Of a stretch of DNA of 64,000 bases, positions 32,410 to 42,323 are shown one piece after another. The translations under genes and the position numbers were made by a program. The notes beneath the pieces are model-generated. The model saw nothing but the letters and a program-made list of their open reading frames with translations, had not been told where the DNA came from and made no database searches. Position 1 is the first letter of the stretch, and each line of letters begins with the position of its first letter. Origin of the DNA: Lachnospiraceae bacterium (GTDB lineage: Bacteria > Bacillota > Clostridia > Lachnospirales > Lachnospiraceae); NCBI GenBank assembly GCA_017621815.1, contig JAGASK010000028.1, positions 1 to 64,000 on the forward strand, written 5' to 3'.

Positions 32410-34839
32410 ATGAAAAGATATAGAAAAAGAATTTTAGCAGTATTACTTATAGGTACTATGGTTCTGTCTCTTGCAGGCTGTAACAGAAGCAGTTCTGACG
32501 CTGGAAATCAGGTTAAAAAGGATTTTTATTATGTACCGGAGTACCATGATTTGGAATTGGCTTCTGATTATATCGGAGAAACTGCTGTAGTAGGAAATAC
32601 TTTATATTTATATGGCTCATCCTGGAATGAGGAAACAGGAGAGAGTATAAACAGTATGTATCAGTATGATTTCCTTTCAGGTCAGAGCAGTGAATTGCCT
32701 GTGGATTTTGACGGGAATGATTCCGTGCAGCAGATGTGCGAAGATTCAGAAGGAAATATTGTGATGATAATGTCACGGTATGCTCCGTCGGTTCTGGAAG
32801 ATGCAGCAGGTACGGAAGATGCAGACCAGCAGGATGATGACAGTACTGGTGCGGAAGACAATGATGAAGCTGACGAAACTTCCGGAGAAAGCGTTGCACT
32901 TTCCAAAAAAACGGTTGCAGGGTCGGTAATATCCGAGGAGGATGCCGCAGATGAGGGAACCTATGAAGCGGTGGAGTATACAAGTTATATTGAATTGTGG
33001 AAAATAAATTCAGAAGACGGAAGCACGATTGTTAAAACAGATATTAAGCCTGTCTTTGAAGATGCTGACAACGCATATGTACAATATATGACAATAGATA
33101 ATGAAGATAATGTCTATTTATCCGATGGAAACAGTAATATTTATGTGCTGGATAAAGACGGAAACAAAATCTGCACAATTTCCGTTGAAAACTGGGTGGA
33201 AAATCTTTTTGCAACCAAAGAAGGAAAGGTTTTTATGAGAACCTGGGGAAATAACGGCATGGCGGTAAAACCGGTAGATATCCAGAAGAAGAGTCTCGGA
33301 GAGGATGTTACCAGCGAAAATCTGAATGGAAACGGCAATTCATATAATCAGAATTATTATAAGGGCCTGGAAAAAGGAATTTTGGGCAGTGACAACAACG
33401 GTGTATTCATTTATGATTTTGAAACGGATGTAAGAGAAGATTTATTTTCATGGCTGGATGCAGATATTAACAGTGATGAGGTCAGTGAAATCGGACAGCT
33501 GTCTGACGGAAGAATCTGGGCAATTCTAAGGGATTATTCAGAGGAAAAAACAAAATATTCGCTGGTATATCTGACGAAGACGCCGGCATCTGAGGTGCCG
33601 CAGAAAGAAGAGCTTCTCTTTGGAACAATGTGGCTGAATCAGAATGTACGTAAGAGCATCATTGATTTTAATAAATCCAATGCAAAATATCATATTTCAG
33701 TAAAAGAATATTCTACGGATGATTATATGACAGGACTGACACAGTTCAATAATGATATTACGAGCGGCAACGGTCCTGACATTATTGATATATCCGATAT
33801 TGATTATAAGCAGTATGTCAGCAAAGGCGTATTGGAAAATCTTTATCCGTATATGGAAAAAGACGGCATTAACAAAGAAGATTATCTTATGAATGTATTA
33901 AAGGCTTATGAAGTGGATGGTAAGCTTTACGGAATTGTTCCTCAGTTTTACATTACCACAACAATTGCCAAGGCTTCCAAAGTAGGAGATACTCCCGGCT
34001 GGACTTTAAACGAAATGCTTGATTTTGTTGAACACAGTGAAGCAGAAAATATTTTCCAGTACGGAAGCAGAGAGAGTATTTTCTATTATTGTATTTATAA
34101 TAATATTGATGAATTTATTGACTGGGAAACGGGCGAATGCAGATTTAACGGCGATGATTTCATCAGAGTGCTGGAATTTGCGAATAAGTTTCCTGAAGAG
34201 ATTGATTATAACTCTGATGAAGGCATTTCTTCTAAGCTTCGTTCAGATAAGGTACTGCTTATGCAGACCAGCATAAGCTCCGTACAGGAATATCAGATGA
34301 TGAATGGACTGTTTGGTGAAAAGACAACGTATATCGGATATCCTAACAGTGAGCGGAAGGGAAATCTGATTCAGCCTACCAACGGCAGCGTAGCATTGAA
34401 TGCCAAGTCTAAAAATAAGGATGGCGCATGGGAGTTTATTAAAATTCTGCTTTCAGATGATTATCAGAACAGCCTTGTCAGCGAGTGGGGGTCATCCTGG
34501 GGATTTCCTTTGAAAAAATCAGCTCTTGACAAGCAGTTTGAAAAAGATATGACTCCGGAGTATTATGAAGATGAAAACGGCAATCAGGTAGAGCAGATGA
34601 AAACCAGTTGGGGTTATGATGATTTTAATATGGATATTTATGCTGCCACTCAGGAAGAGATTGATGCTGTAAAGGAAATTATAACTTCTGCAGAAAAAAC
34701 TTCTGGTTCTGTAAATGAAGAACTGACAAATATTATTACGGAAGAAACAGGAGCGTTTTTTAAAGGACAGAAGTCAGCAAAGGATACGGCGGATATTATT
34801 CAAAACAGAATTCAGATTTATGTAAAGGAAAATTCATAA
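32410..34839 (+). CDS. Large solute-binding lipoprotein (propeller-like N-domain plus SBP_bac_1)
   Basis: An 809-residue lipoprotein with a signal peptide and lipobox (SLAGC, Cys24). Residues about 35-395 are beta-rich, with repeats like NVYLSDGNSNIYVLDKDGN that suggest a propeller sensor-like domain, interrupted by an acidic insertion (residues about 130-170). Residues about 400-800 form an extracellular solute-binding domain of the sugar-binding family 1 type (GPDIIDISDID, VDGKLYGIVPQ, GAWEFIKILLSDDYQ). At twice the normal SBP length it is unusual. A paralogue ends the same operon at 39930. Confidence 0.85.
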   Translation: MKRYRKRILAVLLIGTMVLSLAGCNRSSSDAGNQVKKDFYYVPEYHDLELASDYIGETAVVGNTLYLYGSSWNEETGESINSMYQYDFLSGQSSELPVDFDGNDSVQQMCEDSEGNIVMIMSRYAPSVLEDAAGTEDADQQDDDSTGAEDNDEADETSGESVALSKKTVAGSVISEEDAADEGTYEAVEYTSYIELWKINSEDGSTIVKTDIKPVFEDADNAYVQYMTIDNEDNVYLSDGNSNIYVLDKDGNKICTISVENWVENLFATKEGKVFMRTWGNNGMAVKPVDIQKKSLGEDVTSENLNGNGNSYNQNYYKGLEKGILGSDNNGVFIYDFETDVREDLFSWLDADINSDEVSEIGQLSDGRIWAILRDYSEEKTKYSLVYLTKTPASEVPQKEELLFGTMWLNQNVRKSIIDFNKSNAKYHISVKEYSTDDYMTGLTQFNNDITSGNGPDIIDISDIDYKQYVSKGVLENLYPYMEKDGINKEDYLMNVLKAYEVDGKLYGIVPQFYITTTIAKASKVGDTPGWTLNEMLDFVEHSEAENIFQYGSRESIFYYCIYNNIDEFIDWETGECRFNGDDFIRVLEFANKFPEEIDYNSDEGISSKLRSDKVLLMQTSISSVQEYQMMNGLFGEKTTYIGYPNSERKGNLIQPTNGSVALNAKSKNKDGAWEFIKILLSDDYQNSLVSEWGSSWGFPLKKSALDKQFEKDMTPEYYEDENGNQVEQMKTSWGYDDFNMDIYAATQEEIDAVKEIITSAEKTSGSVNEELTNIITEETGAFFKGQKSAKDTADIIQNRIQIYVKENS

Positions 34840-34866
34840 GACAGTTTGGAATATGAAACGAGATAA

Positions 34867-35805
34867 ATGAAAGTGAAGAAACGTAAAAATCCAAAAACTG
34901 AAGGCTTAAAAGTAGATAGGGGCAGTGCCGGAAAGAAGAACAAACGGGCATTTAAGGGGAAACTGATATCATGGGGATATTTGTTTCCCAGTCTTGCCGG
35001 TGTGCTGTTATTTTTTGTGCTGCCGTTTTTTGTGGTTATTTATTATTCCATGGTAGATAATCCCATTAACAATCAGTTTGTCTTTTTAGATAATTTCGTA
35101 AAGGTGGCAACTAATAAGGCTTTTCAGCAGGCTGCGTATAATACAATGAAATTTTCGGCTGTGGCAGTACCGCTGGCAGTGATTTTGTCCCTGCTGCTTG
35201 CGATGATGCTGGAATGCAAAATTCCATTCAGAAGCCAGTTCAGAACCTTTTTCTTAAGTCCCATGATGGTACCGGTTGCATCGGTTATTTTAATCTGGCA
35301 GGTGCTGTTTCATTATAACGGTATTGTGAATGATTTTACAGGTTTGTTCGGAGCAGATAAAGTGGACTGGTTAAAATCTTCCCATGCCCAGGTGGTAATC
35401 GTTATTTTATTTTTATGGAAGAATCTGGGATACAATATGATACTGTTTATGGCGGCGTTAAGCAGTATTCCCAAGGATATTCTGGAGGTTGCAGTACTGG
35501 AAAGCGCTACGCCTCTGCAGATTTTCTGGCATATTAAAATAAGATATTTATCTTCAACTATCCTTTTTGTGACAATTATGTCCCTGATAAATTCTTTTAA
35601 GGTTTTCAGGGAAATCTATTTATTGACAGGAAATTATCCGTATGATTCAATTTATATGATGCAGCATTTCATGAATAATGCTTTTGGACAGTTGGATTAT
35701 CAGAAATTATCGGCAGCGGCCATTATGATGTCAATGGTAATGGTTATATTAATAGGAATCCTGTTCCTGACCGAGAATTATTTCGGAAAGGATGTGGAAG
35801 GATGA
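34867..35805 (+). CDS. ABC sugar-type transporter permease 1
   Basis: A 312-residue membrane protein of the MalF/UgpA type with six predicted helices after a basic N-terminal tail. The EAA motif region (IPKDILEVAVLESATPLQIFWHI) that contacts the ATPase is present. It overlaps the next permease by 4 nt (ATGA). Confidence 0.9.
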   Translation: MKVKKRKNPKTEGLKVDRGSAGKKNKRAFKGKLISWGYLFPSLAGVLLFFVLPFFVVIYYSMVDNPINNQFVFLDNFVKVATNKAFQQAAYNTMKFSAVAVPLAVILSLLLAMMLECKIPFRSQFRTFFLSPMMVPVASVILIWQVLFHYNGIVNDFTGLFGADKVDWLKSSHAQVVIVILFLWKNLGYNMILFMAALSSIPKDILEVAVLESATPLQIFWHIKIRYLSSTILFVTIMSLINSFKVFREIYLLTGNYPYDSIYMMQHFMNNAFGQLDYQKLSAAAIMMSMVMVILIGILFLTENYFGKDVEG

Positions 35806-36761
35806 AAAAACGCATGGATATTCCTGAGAGAATAAAAAGAGAAGATAAGTCAAAGGTAAAAAAAAGAAAGAAATTCAGGCAGAGAAGACTGTTTGTAAAG
35901 ACAGCAATCATCACCATGATAGCGGCATGCTTTGCGGTATTGTTTTTAATGCCCATTGTACTGACTGTTACAAATTCTTTTATGTCCGCATCAGAAATTT
36001 CATCTAATTACGGGCAGGTTTTTGCCACAACCGATACAGGTGGAAAGACATATATTTCGGAAAAAGTAAATCTGAAATTTATACCGGATATGGTATCATT
36101 CAGTCAGTATATTACTGTTTTGTTTAAAAGCCCCGAATATTTATTTAAATTTTGGAATTCCGTTATTTTGGTTGTGCCTATAGTGGTTTTTCAGCTTCTG
36201 GTTGCTGCTCTGGCAGCATACGGCTTTACCAGATACAGAGGCAGGATAAAGGAAATTATATTTTTTGTATATATAATTTTGATGCTTATGCCGTATCAGG
36301 TTACACTGGTTCCGAATTATCTGGTATCTGACTGGCTTAATATTCTTGATACAAGGTGGGCAATCTGGCTTCCGGGTATTTTTTCGCCCTTTGCAGTATT
36401 TTTATTTACCAAATATATGAGGAGAATTCCCATATCCGTAATGGAAGCCGCTCAGATTGACGGTGCAGGAGAATGGCAGATTTTCAGGCGTATTTGCATG
36501 CCTTTATGCAAAGGCGCTATGTGTTCCGTTGCCATACTTATTTTTATAGATTACTGGAATATGGTTGAACAGCCGCTTATTCTTTTATCGGATTCGGAAC
36601 AGCATCCTCTTTCCGTATTTCTTTCAAAGATAAATGAAGGTGAAGTAGGGCTTGCATTTGCGGTTGCAACGATTTATATGGTACCGCCGATTCTTGTATT
36701 TTTATATGGTGAAGATTATCTTGTAGAAGGTATTACTTATCAGGGCGGTATTAAGGGCTAG
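35802..36761 (+). CDS. ABC sugar-type transporter permease 2
   Basis: A 319-residue MalG/UgpE-type permease with six helices and the EAA loop (VMEAAQIDGAGEWQIFRRI). It pairs with the upstream permease. No ATPase gene is in the operon, so a shared MsmX-like ATPase is probably used. Confidence 0.9.
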   Translation: MKKRMDIPERIKREDKSKVKKRKKFRQRRLFVKTAIITMIAACFAVLFLMPIVLTVTNSFMSASEISSNYGQVFATTDTGGKTYISEKVNLKFIPDMVSFSQYITVLFKSPEYLFKFWNSVILVVPIVVFQLLVAALAAYGFTRYRGRIKEIIFFVYIILMLMPYQVTLVPNYLVSDWLNILDTRWAIWLPGIFSPFAVFLFTKYMRRIPISVMEAAQIDGAGEWQIFRRICMPLCKGAMCSVAILIFIDYWNMVEQPLILLSDSEQHPLSVFLSKINEGEVGLAFAVATIYMVPPILVFLYGEDYLVEGITYQGGIKG

Positions 36762-36783
36762 GAGATTTATGGAGGATTAAATC

Positions 36784-36843
36784 ATGAATGAAAACACATC
36801 AGGAAAATGAAGAGATTGGGTAAAAAATGCTGCCATCATTTTT
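36784..36843 (+). other. Apparent true 5' end of the adaptor gene, broken by in-frame TGA
   Basis: ATG 36784 has GGAGG (36771-36775) at ideal spacing and is in frame with the adaptor ORF downstream, but codon 9 is TGA (36808-36810). The codons after it (RDWVKNAAIIF) supply the first half of the membrane helix. One base change or sequencing error would explain this. Alternatively it is an eight-codon leader ORF. Confidence 0.7.
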
Positions 36844-38787
36844 TTGACGATAATGCTGGTGCTTACATTTTTTTCAAATACTATTATGAATTATTCTCTG
36901 CCGGAGGTTGCAACACAGTATGTGCAGAGGGGAAGCATTACTGCAAAGGTTAGGGGAACCGGTAACGTGGAAGCTACGGATCCTTATAATGTAGTTGTAA
37001 AAGAATCCCGTGTTATTTCCAGTGTGGCTGTAAAACAAGGGGATGTGGTGGAAAAGGATCAGGTGCTTTATTATCTTGAGGATTCGGAAAGTGAAGAATT
37101 AAAACAGGCTGAAGAAGAACTGGAGAATCTTGAACTCACTTATATGAAAGGCTTATTCGGAAGCACGGTATCGCCGGAAGTTATCAGCAAGGTAGCAAGC
37201 GGAAAAACGGATTCCTTCAGCACTTATCAGGCAATGGTAACAGATATGCAGAATCGTTTGCAGGCTGCTGAAGACAGAGTGAACGAGTGTCAGAAGATAG
37301 TAGAAGATTTAACACTGCAGGGTACGAAAAATACAAATAATGCCAGCATAAGCACATTAAATGATGAAGTGGAAAAAGCCAATGCAACAACAGACCTTGA
37401 GAAAGCAACAGCAGCCTTTAATAATGAAAAAGCGGAAAGGATTGCAGACCTGAATAGTGAAATTTCGGAAGTGCAGAGCAGAATATCAGATTTGGAAACC
37501 TTAGTTGCAAATGCAGATGCGATTGCGGGAAGCGTATCAGGCAGTAGTGAAGCTGCATCAGGAGGAATTGACAATTACATTAATCAGAAAGATGCAGCGG
37601 CAGTAATCGTGCAAAGCAAGCTGGATGAAATTTATAATGCTGCTGTAGGGGATCCGGGAAATCCTTATGGCGGTGGAAAAAATATAGATCAGCTGAAGGC
37701 ATGGATTGACCAGAATGATAAATTTGCTGATTATCAGGTGATGCTTTCTGAATATGATGCTGCAGTATCACAGTATAATATTCTTGTTGAGAATTTTAAT
37801 GTTGCTTCTGATAAACTGAGCGGTTATGATAATAATAAAGAAAAACTGGAAAAAGCAAAAAGCCAGCTGGAAAGCTTACAAAGAAACCTTGCGGAAGTAC
37901 AGGCTATTTCTGTAGAATCCAGCGGAAGTGTGCAGGATGCCAGAAACAGGCTTCATACGGCAGAACAGAATATTACTGCAATTACCAATGCAAATAAGCA
38001 GTCTGATGTGGCTTATCAAAACAGGCTTGCGGATGCCCAGTCAGCTCTTAAAAATGCCCAGACAGTGTATGAACTTCTGAAAACAGAGCAGAGTGAGCTT
38101 GCAGCTGATATCAATGCTGAGCTGGATTTATCGAAAGCAAGCAGGGATATTGCGGCAAAGAAAGAAGAAATTGCAAAGCTGAAGGAAAAATCTATAGGAG
38201 CCACAATTACGGCGCCTGTAGCGGGAACCGTTACTTCACTGGCTTATGTTGCAGGAGAAACTACGAAACCGGAAGCCGCTGCTGCGGTAATTCAGGTGGA
38301 AGGCAAGGGCTTTACGGTGAGCTTCGCAGTAACAAATGAGCAGGCGAAAAAAGTTCAGGTAGGTGATGTGGCTGAACTTCAGAATGCGTGGTATTATGAT
38401 GATGCCCAGGCTGTTCTTTCAGCTATTAAACCGGACCCTGACAGTGCCGGACAGAAAAAACTTCTTGTTTTTGATGTAACGGGAAGCAGCATACAGGCGG
38501 GACAGGCTCTTAATTTGTCAGTAGGACAGCGCAGTGCGGAATATGAACTGGTAGTGCCGAACAGTGCTATCAGAGAGGACAGTAATGGTAAATTTATCCT
38601 GATTGTGGAATCCAAGAGCGGTCCGATTAGCAACAGATATATTGCTACCAGGGTTGACGTGGAGGTGCTGGCTTCCGATGATAATAATTCGGCTATATCA
38701 GCAGGCCTCTATGGCTATGAATATGTTATTACAACTTCTACGAAGCCGGTAGAAGCCGGTAAGCAGGTAAGGCTTAATGAATCATAA
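36844..38787 (+). CDS. MacA/HlyD-like membrane-fusion adaptor (5' end interrupted)
   Basis: A 647-residue open frame from TTG 36844; ATG 36853 is another possible restart. Domains: N-terminal membrane helix, a lipoyl-like half (VVKESRVISSVAVKQGDVV), a very long alpha-helical coiled-coil hairpin (residues about 75-450), the second lipoyl half (ATITAPVAGTVTSLAYVAGE) and beta-barrel and membrane-proximal domains. It matches periplasmic adaptors of MacAB-type systems as found in Gram-positives. Neither start in this frame has a good ribosome site, and the helix would be truncated. See the TGA codon at 36808. Expression is therefore uncertain. Confidence 0.8.
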   Translation: MTIMLVLTFFSNTIMNYSLPEVATQYVQRGSITAKVRGTGNVEATDPYNVVVKESRVISSVAVKQGDVVEKDQVLYYLEDSESEELKQAEEELENLELTYMKGLFGSTVSPEVISKVASGKTDSFSTYQAMVTDMQNRLQAAEDRVNECQKIVEDLTLQGTKNTNNASISTLNDEVEKANATTDLEKATAAFNNEKAERIADLNSEISEVQSRISDLETLVANADAIAGSVSGSSEAASGGIDNYINQKDAAAVIVQSKLDEIYNAAVGDPGNPYGGGKNIDQLKAWIDQNDKFADYQVMLSEYDAAVSQYNILVENFNVASDKLSGYDNNKEKLEKAKSQLESLQRNLAEVQAISVESSGSVQDARNRLHTAEQNITAITNANKQSDVAYQNRLADAQSALKNAQTVYELLKTEQSELAADINAELDLSKASRDIAAKKEEIAKLKEKSIGATITAPVAGTVTSLAYVAGETTKPEAAAAVIQVEGKGFTVSFAVTNEQAKKVQVGDVAELQNAWYYDDAQAVLSAIKPDPDSAGQKKLLVFDVTGSSIQAGQALNLSVGQRSAEYELVVPNSAIREDSNGKFILIVESKSGPISNRYIATRVDVEVLASDDNNSAISAGLYGYEYVITTSTKPVEAGKQVRLNES

Positions 38788-38807
38788 GAGAAGGAAGGAA
38801 AGTCAGG

Positions 38808-39896
38808 GTGGCTAAGATAAAAGAATTAATGCAGAATTTATCACGATTACAGATAGTGCTTTCCCTGATTGTTGTGTTTTCACTTGTTCTGTTTTCCGGG
38901 ATAACGGTATGGTGCAATAATAAAATAAGGAACCTGGAAGACCAGCAGGCTGCTGTAAGATGGGATGACGAGGGCGGTTGTGCCCAGGTAAGCTGTTTCT
39001 TTACAAGAGGCATGGAAGTGAATAACTTTCAGATTATGAGTTTTGAAAAGGAATTGGAAAGTGCATTGACGGAAGCGGCAGTTACAGTGGAAAACGAAAA
39101 TGCCAGGCTTTATGTAGATGCTTACAGCGCCCAGGGAAAGATAACTGTTGTAAGCAGTCAGTCGACATTGGAAGCTCAGGCAATTGGAATTGGCGGTGAT
39201 TTCTTCTTTTTTCATCCGCTGCAGCTTGTGAGCGGAGGATATTTTTCGGGAAATGACTTAATGAAGGATTCCGTTATTTTGGATGAAGAGGCAGCCTGGC
39301 AGCTTTTCGGCTCCAGTGATATTGAGGGAATGAGCGTTACCATAGGAGGAGTACCCCACTATATATCCGGCGTAATAAAGAGAGAAGAAGGCAGATTTGC
39401 CGAAAATGCCGGATTAAACAATACGTTAATATATGTTTCTGAAGAAACCCTTTCCGAATACGGAACAAGTGAAGGCATCAGCTGTTATGAAGTGGCGGCG
39501 CCCAATCCTGTCAAAGGTTTTGTGTATAATACGGCGAAAGAGAAGTTCGGTCTGAAAGAAGATGAAATGCTTGTTGTGGAGAATTCCAGCAGATATTCTC
39601 TTGAGGCAATGATACCGGTTGTGCTTGATTTCGGATTACGTTCCATGCAGAATTCGGCAGTACATTTTCCTTATTGGGAAAATATTGCAAAAGGTTACGA
39701 AGACATAAGGGCGGTTGTTCTGATAATTCAGTTTATTCTGCTGTTGATTCCTGCGGTGATTATTCTTATTACACTTATCATAAAGTGGAAGAACAGGAAA
39801 TATACTATGAAAGATATATGGCTGTATCTTATGGATAAAAAGGACAGGGCTATGGAAAAGGCCAGGGCAGAAAAGAATAAATGGGAGCATTTTTAA
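38808..39896 (+). CDS. MacB-core-like membrane protein
   Basis: A 362-residue protein with one N-terminal helix (IVLSLIVVFSLVLFSGITVW), an outer domain of about 260 residues resembling the MacB periplasmic core (IGIGGDFFFFHPLQLVSGGYF, SVILDEEAAWQLFG), one C-terminal helix and a basic tail. MacB-type permeases normally have four helices, so this is a reduced form. The start is GTG 38808, following the adaptor by 20 nt. It probably works with that adaptor. The substrate is unknown. Confidence 0.75.
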   Translation: MAKIKELMQNLSRLQIVLSLIVVFSLVLFSGITVWCNNKIRNLEDQQAAVRWDDEGGCAQVSCFFTRGMEVNNFQIMSFEKELESALTEAAVTVENENARLYVDAYSAQGKITVVSSQSTLEAQAIGIGGDFFFFHPLQLVSGGYFSGNDLMKDSVILDEEAAWQLFGSSDIEGMSVTIGGVPHYISGVIKREEGRFAENAGLNNTLIYVSEETLSEYGTSEGISCYEVAAPNPVKGFVYNTAKEKFGLKEDEMLVVENSSRYSLEAMIPVVLDFGLRSMQNSAVHFPYWENIAKGYEDIRAVVLIIQFILLLIPAVIILITLIIKWKNRKYTMKDIWLYLMDKKDRAMEKARAEKNKWEHF

Positions 39897-39929
39897 AAGT
39901 TCCTCACACTTTAAGTTATTGGAGGGTTT

Positions 39930-42209
39930 ATGAAAAGGAAAATTTGTATATTCGGATTGATAATTATGCTTCTTGCAGCAATGACCGGGTGTGGAAAGGA
40001 GAAGAATGCCGGAAATACCGAGCAGACTGTATCCGGTAAAAACTATGTATATAAAGTGAACGCTTTGGAATTTTCCGGACAGGACACCAATAAGTACAGC
40101 AGTCTGATTAAAAACGGAGATGTTATATATGCTTACGGGTATGATTATGGCAGTGCTGAGGACTCATCAATAAGTGTAAAATTTGTCAGCTTAAATGCAG
40201 ACGGAAGCATAAAGGAAGAAGGAAAGATAGTTACAGATTCCAATAGCAGCATAAACAGCCTAAGATGTGATGAACTGGGAAACATTTATGCGATTAAAAA
40301 TGTTTATACACCTGAACCGGAGGAGGAAGGCTCTTATCAGGATGCATATTATTTGGTGAAGTATAATGATAAAGGAGAGGAAATGTTCAGCGTATTGCTG
40401 AATGATTTACCTCAGATTAAAGAGCTCACGTCAGATAACTGGTTTTATGCCGGAGATATAGTTCTGATTAAAGACGGTGTTTATGTCAGCGGAATGGGGA
40501 ATTATTTTCAGTTTGACAGGGACGGCAATTTTGTAAAGATTTTAACTGCTGCTGATGGGAATTCTTATGAAAGCACTACGTTATATCCTCTGGAAAACGG
40601 CAAAGTGGCATGTCTTGCCTATGAAGAAGATGGTTGTTATGCCTGCTATGTTGACTTGGATACCGGTGTTTTTTCGGAAAAAACAAAGCTGCCCGGTTCT
40701 TCATGGGAATATTCGGTTTACCCCGGTATCGGATATGATCTCTATCTGGTAAACAGCTATGGTGTATTTGGATATAATGTAGGAGACGAAGAGCGGACAC
40801 AGTTGATGGATTATGTGGATTCCGATTTGGGGATATACAGTGTATACAATTTGCTGCCGATAAATGAAAAAGAATTTTGGGGCACCTATGACGATATGGA
40901 AACTTATGTTACACAGATCGGCCGGTTTACTAAAGTGGAGCCTAAGGATGTAAAGGATAAGAAGACCATTGTTCTGGCATGTACAGGACTTGATTGGAAT
41001 ATGAGAACCAATGTGGTGAAGTTTAATAAAAGCAATGAGGAATACCGGATCACCATACAGGATTATTCTTCCCTTTATGGTTCCGATTCGGATTATATGG
41101 CTGGTATCAACCGCCTGAATGCAGACATTGTATCCGGCAAAGTACCGGATATCCTTGTAATCAGTTCGGATATGCCTATAGACAGTTATATTGCAAAAGG
41201 CCTTTTCGAGGATTTAAAACCTTATATCAGTAATGACGAAGAATTGGATATCAATAATTTCATGCCTAATATTATTGATGCTTATTCTGTAGAGGGTAAG
41301 ATGTATCGTCTGGTACCGTCTTATTTAATCAGCACGATTCTCGCCAAAACCTCTGATGTGGGCGAGGAAAGAGGCTGGACAGTGCAGGAAGTAAATGAAC
41401 TGATGGCTTCAAAGCCGGAAGGAACCCAGTTATTAAATTATGTTGACAGAAATACTATGCTGATAAATTGTATGAATCTGGCCGGCAACCAGTTTATAGA
41501 CTGGGAAACAGGAAAATGTAATTTTGATTCAGAGGGTTTTATAGAAATGCTGGAGTTTTTAAAGCAGTTTCCTGAAGAGGTGGACAGCGCTGTTTATACG
41601 GATGATTATTGGGAGCATTATGACAGCTTATGGCGGGAAGGAAAAGTGGTTGCCCAGCTGTATACAGTAAGTGGTTTCAGGGATTTTAACTATGCTTCGA
41701 AAGGAAGTTTTGGAGAACCTGTTACAATGATAGGTTTTCCTTCCAGCAATGAAGACGGTTCTGCTATTATTGCAACTATGCAGCTTGCCATGTCCTCAAA
41801 AAGCTCAAATAAAGAAGGCGCATGGGAATTCTTAAGATATTTTCTGACGGATGAATACCAGGATGAAATAAATTACGGATTTCCATTAAGCATAAAACGT
41901 CTGGATGCCCTGGCACAGGAAGCTACGAAAAAGTCCACTTATACAGATGAGAACGGAAACGAAGTGGAAGCAGATGATTATTATTATATAGATGGCGTTG
42001 AATTGATTATTGAGCCCATGACTGAGGAGGAAACTGAGAAATTTAAAGAAAATTTGTATAGCTTTACCCAGATTTATAATTATGATGAAAATCTTATTCA
42101 GATTATTCAGGAAGAAACAGCAGCCTTTTTCAATGGTCAGAAAAATGTCGGTGATGTTGCCGGAATTATTCAAAGCCGGGCACAAATATACGTGAATGAG
42201 AACAGATAA
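39930..42209 (+). CDS. Second large solute-binding lipoprotein, paralogue of 32410
   Basis: A 759-residue lipoprotein (lipobox MTGC, Cys21). It has the same two-part plan as the product at 32410: a beta-rich N-terminal half to about residue 345 and a sugar-type solute-binding half. Shared landmarks are FIDWETGKCNF (FIDWETGECRF in the other), the PDILVISSD region and the C-terminal FFNGQKNVGDVAGIIQSRAQIY segment. It is the last gene of the operon. Two such proteins may bind different ligands or form a composite receptor. Confidence 0.85.
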   Translation: MKRKICIFGLIIMLLAAMTGCGKEKNAGNTEQTVSGKNYVYKVNALEFSGQDTNKYSSLIKNGDVIYAYGYDYGSAEDSSISVKFVSLNADGSIKEEGKIVTDSNSSINSLRCDELGNIYAIKNVYTPEPEEEGSYQDAYYLVKYNDKGEEMFSVLLNDLPQIKELTSDNWFYAGDIVLIKDGVYVSGMGNYFQFDRDGNFVKILTAADGNSYESTTLYPLENGKVACLAYEEDGCYACYVDLDTGVFSEKTKLPGSSWEYSVYPGIGYDLYLVNSYGVFGYNVGDEERTQLMDYVDSDLGIYSVYNLLPINEKEFWGTYDDMETYVTQIGRFTKVEPKDVKDKKTIVLACTGLDWNMRTNVVKFNKSNEEYRITIQDYSSLYGSDSDYMAGINRLNADIVSGKVPDILVISSDMPIDSYIAKGLFEDLKPYISNDEELDINNFMPNIIDAYSVEGKMYRLVPSYLISTILAKTSDVGEERGWTVQEVNELMASKPEGTQLLNYVDRNTMLINCMNLAGNQFIDWETGKCNFDSEGFIEMLEFLKQFPEEVDSAVYTDDYWEHYDSLWREGKVVAQLYTVSGFRDFNYASKGSFGEPVTMIGFPSSNEDGSAIIATMQLAMSSKSSNKEGAWEFLRYFLTDEYQDEINYGFPLSIKRLDALAQEATKKSTYTDENGNEVEADDYYYIDGVELIIEPMTEEETEKFKENLYSFTQIYNYDENLIQIIQEETAAFFNGQKNVGDVAGIIQSRAQIYVNENR

Positions 42210-42263
42210 AGCATAATCAGGCATGAACTGAACAATAAAATGTTTTTAAATTGATATTTTCTA

Positions 42264-42312
42264 TGTTATAATAAAGTTTACCGGAGGGATAATGTCCGGT
42301 AAACTTTTTTTA
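42264..42312 (+). promoter_or_regulatory. Extended -10 promoter followed at once by a terminator hairpin
   Basis: TGTTATAAT (42264-42272) is an extended -10 element. It runs directly into AAAGTTTACCGGA / TCCGGTAAACTTT (13-bp stem) and a T run that abuts the ribosome site of the diguanylate cyclase gene. The hairpin may end the upstream operon, attenuate the cyclase gene, or both. Confidence 0.65.
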
Positions 42313-42323
42313 TGGAGTGCAAA

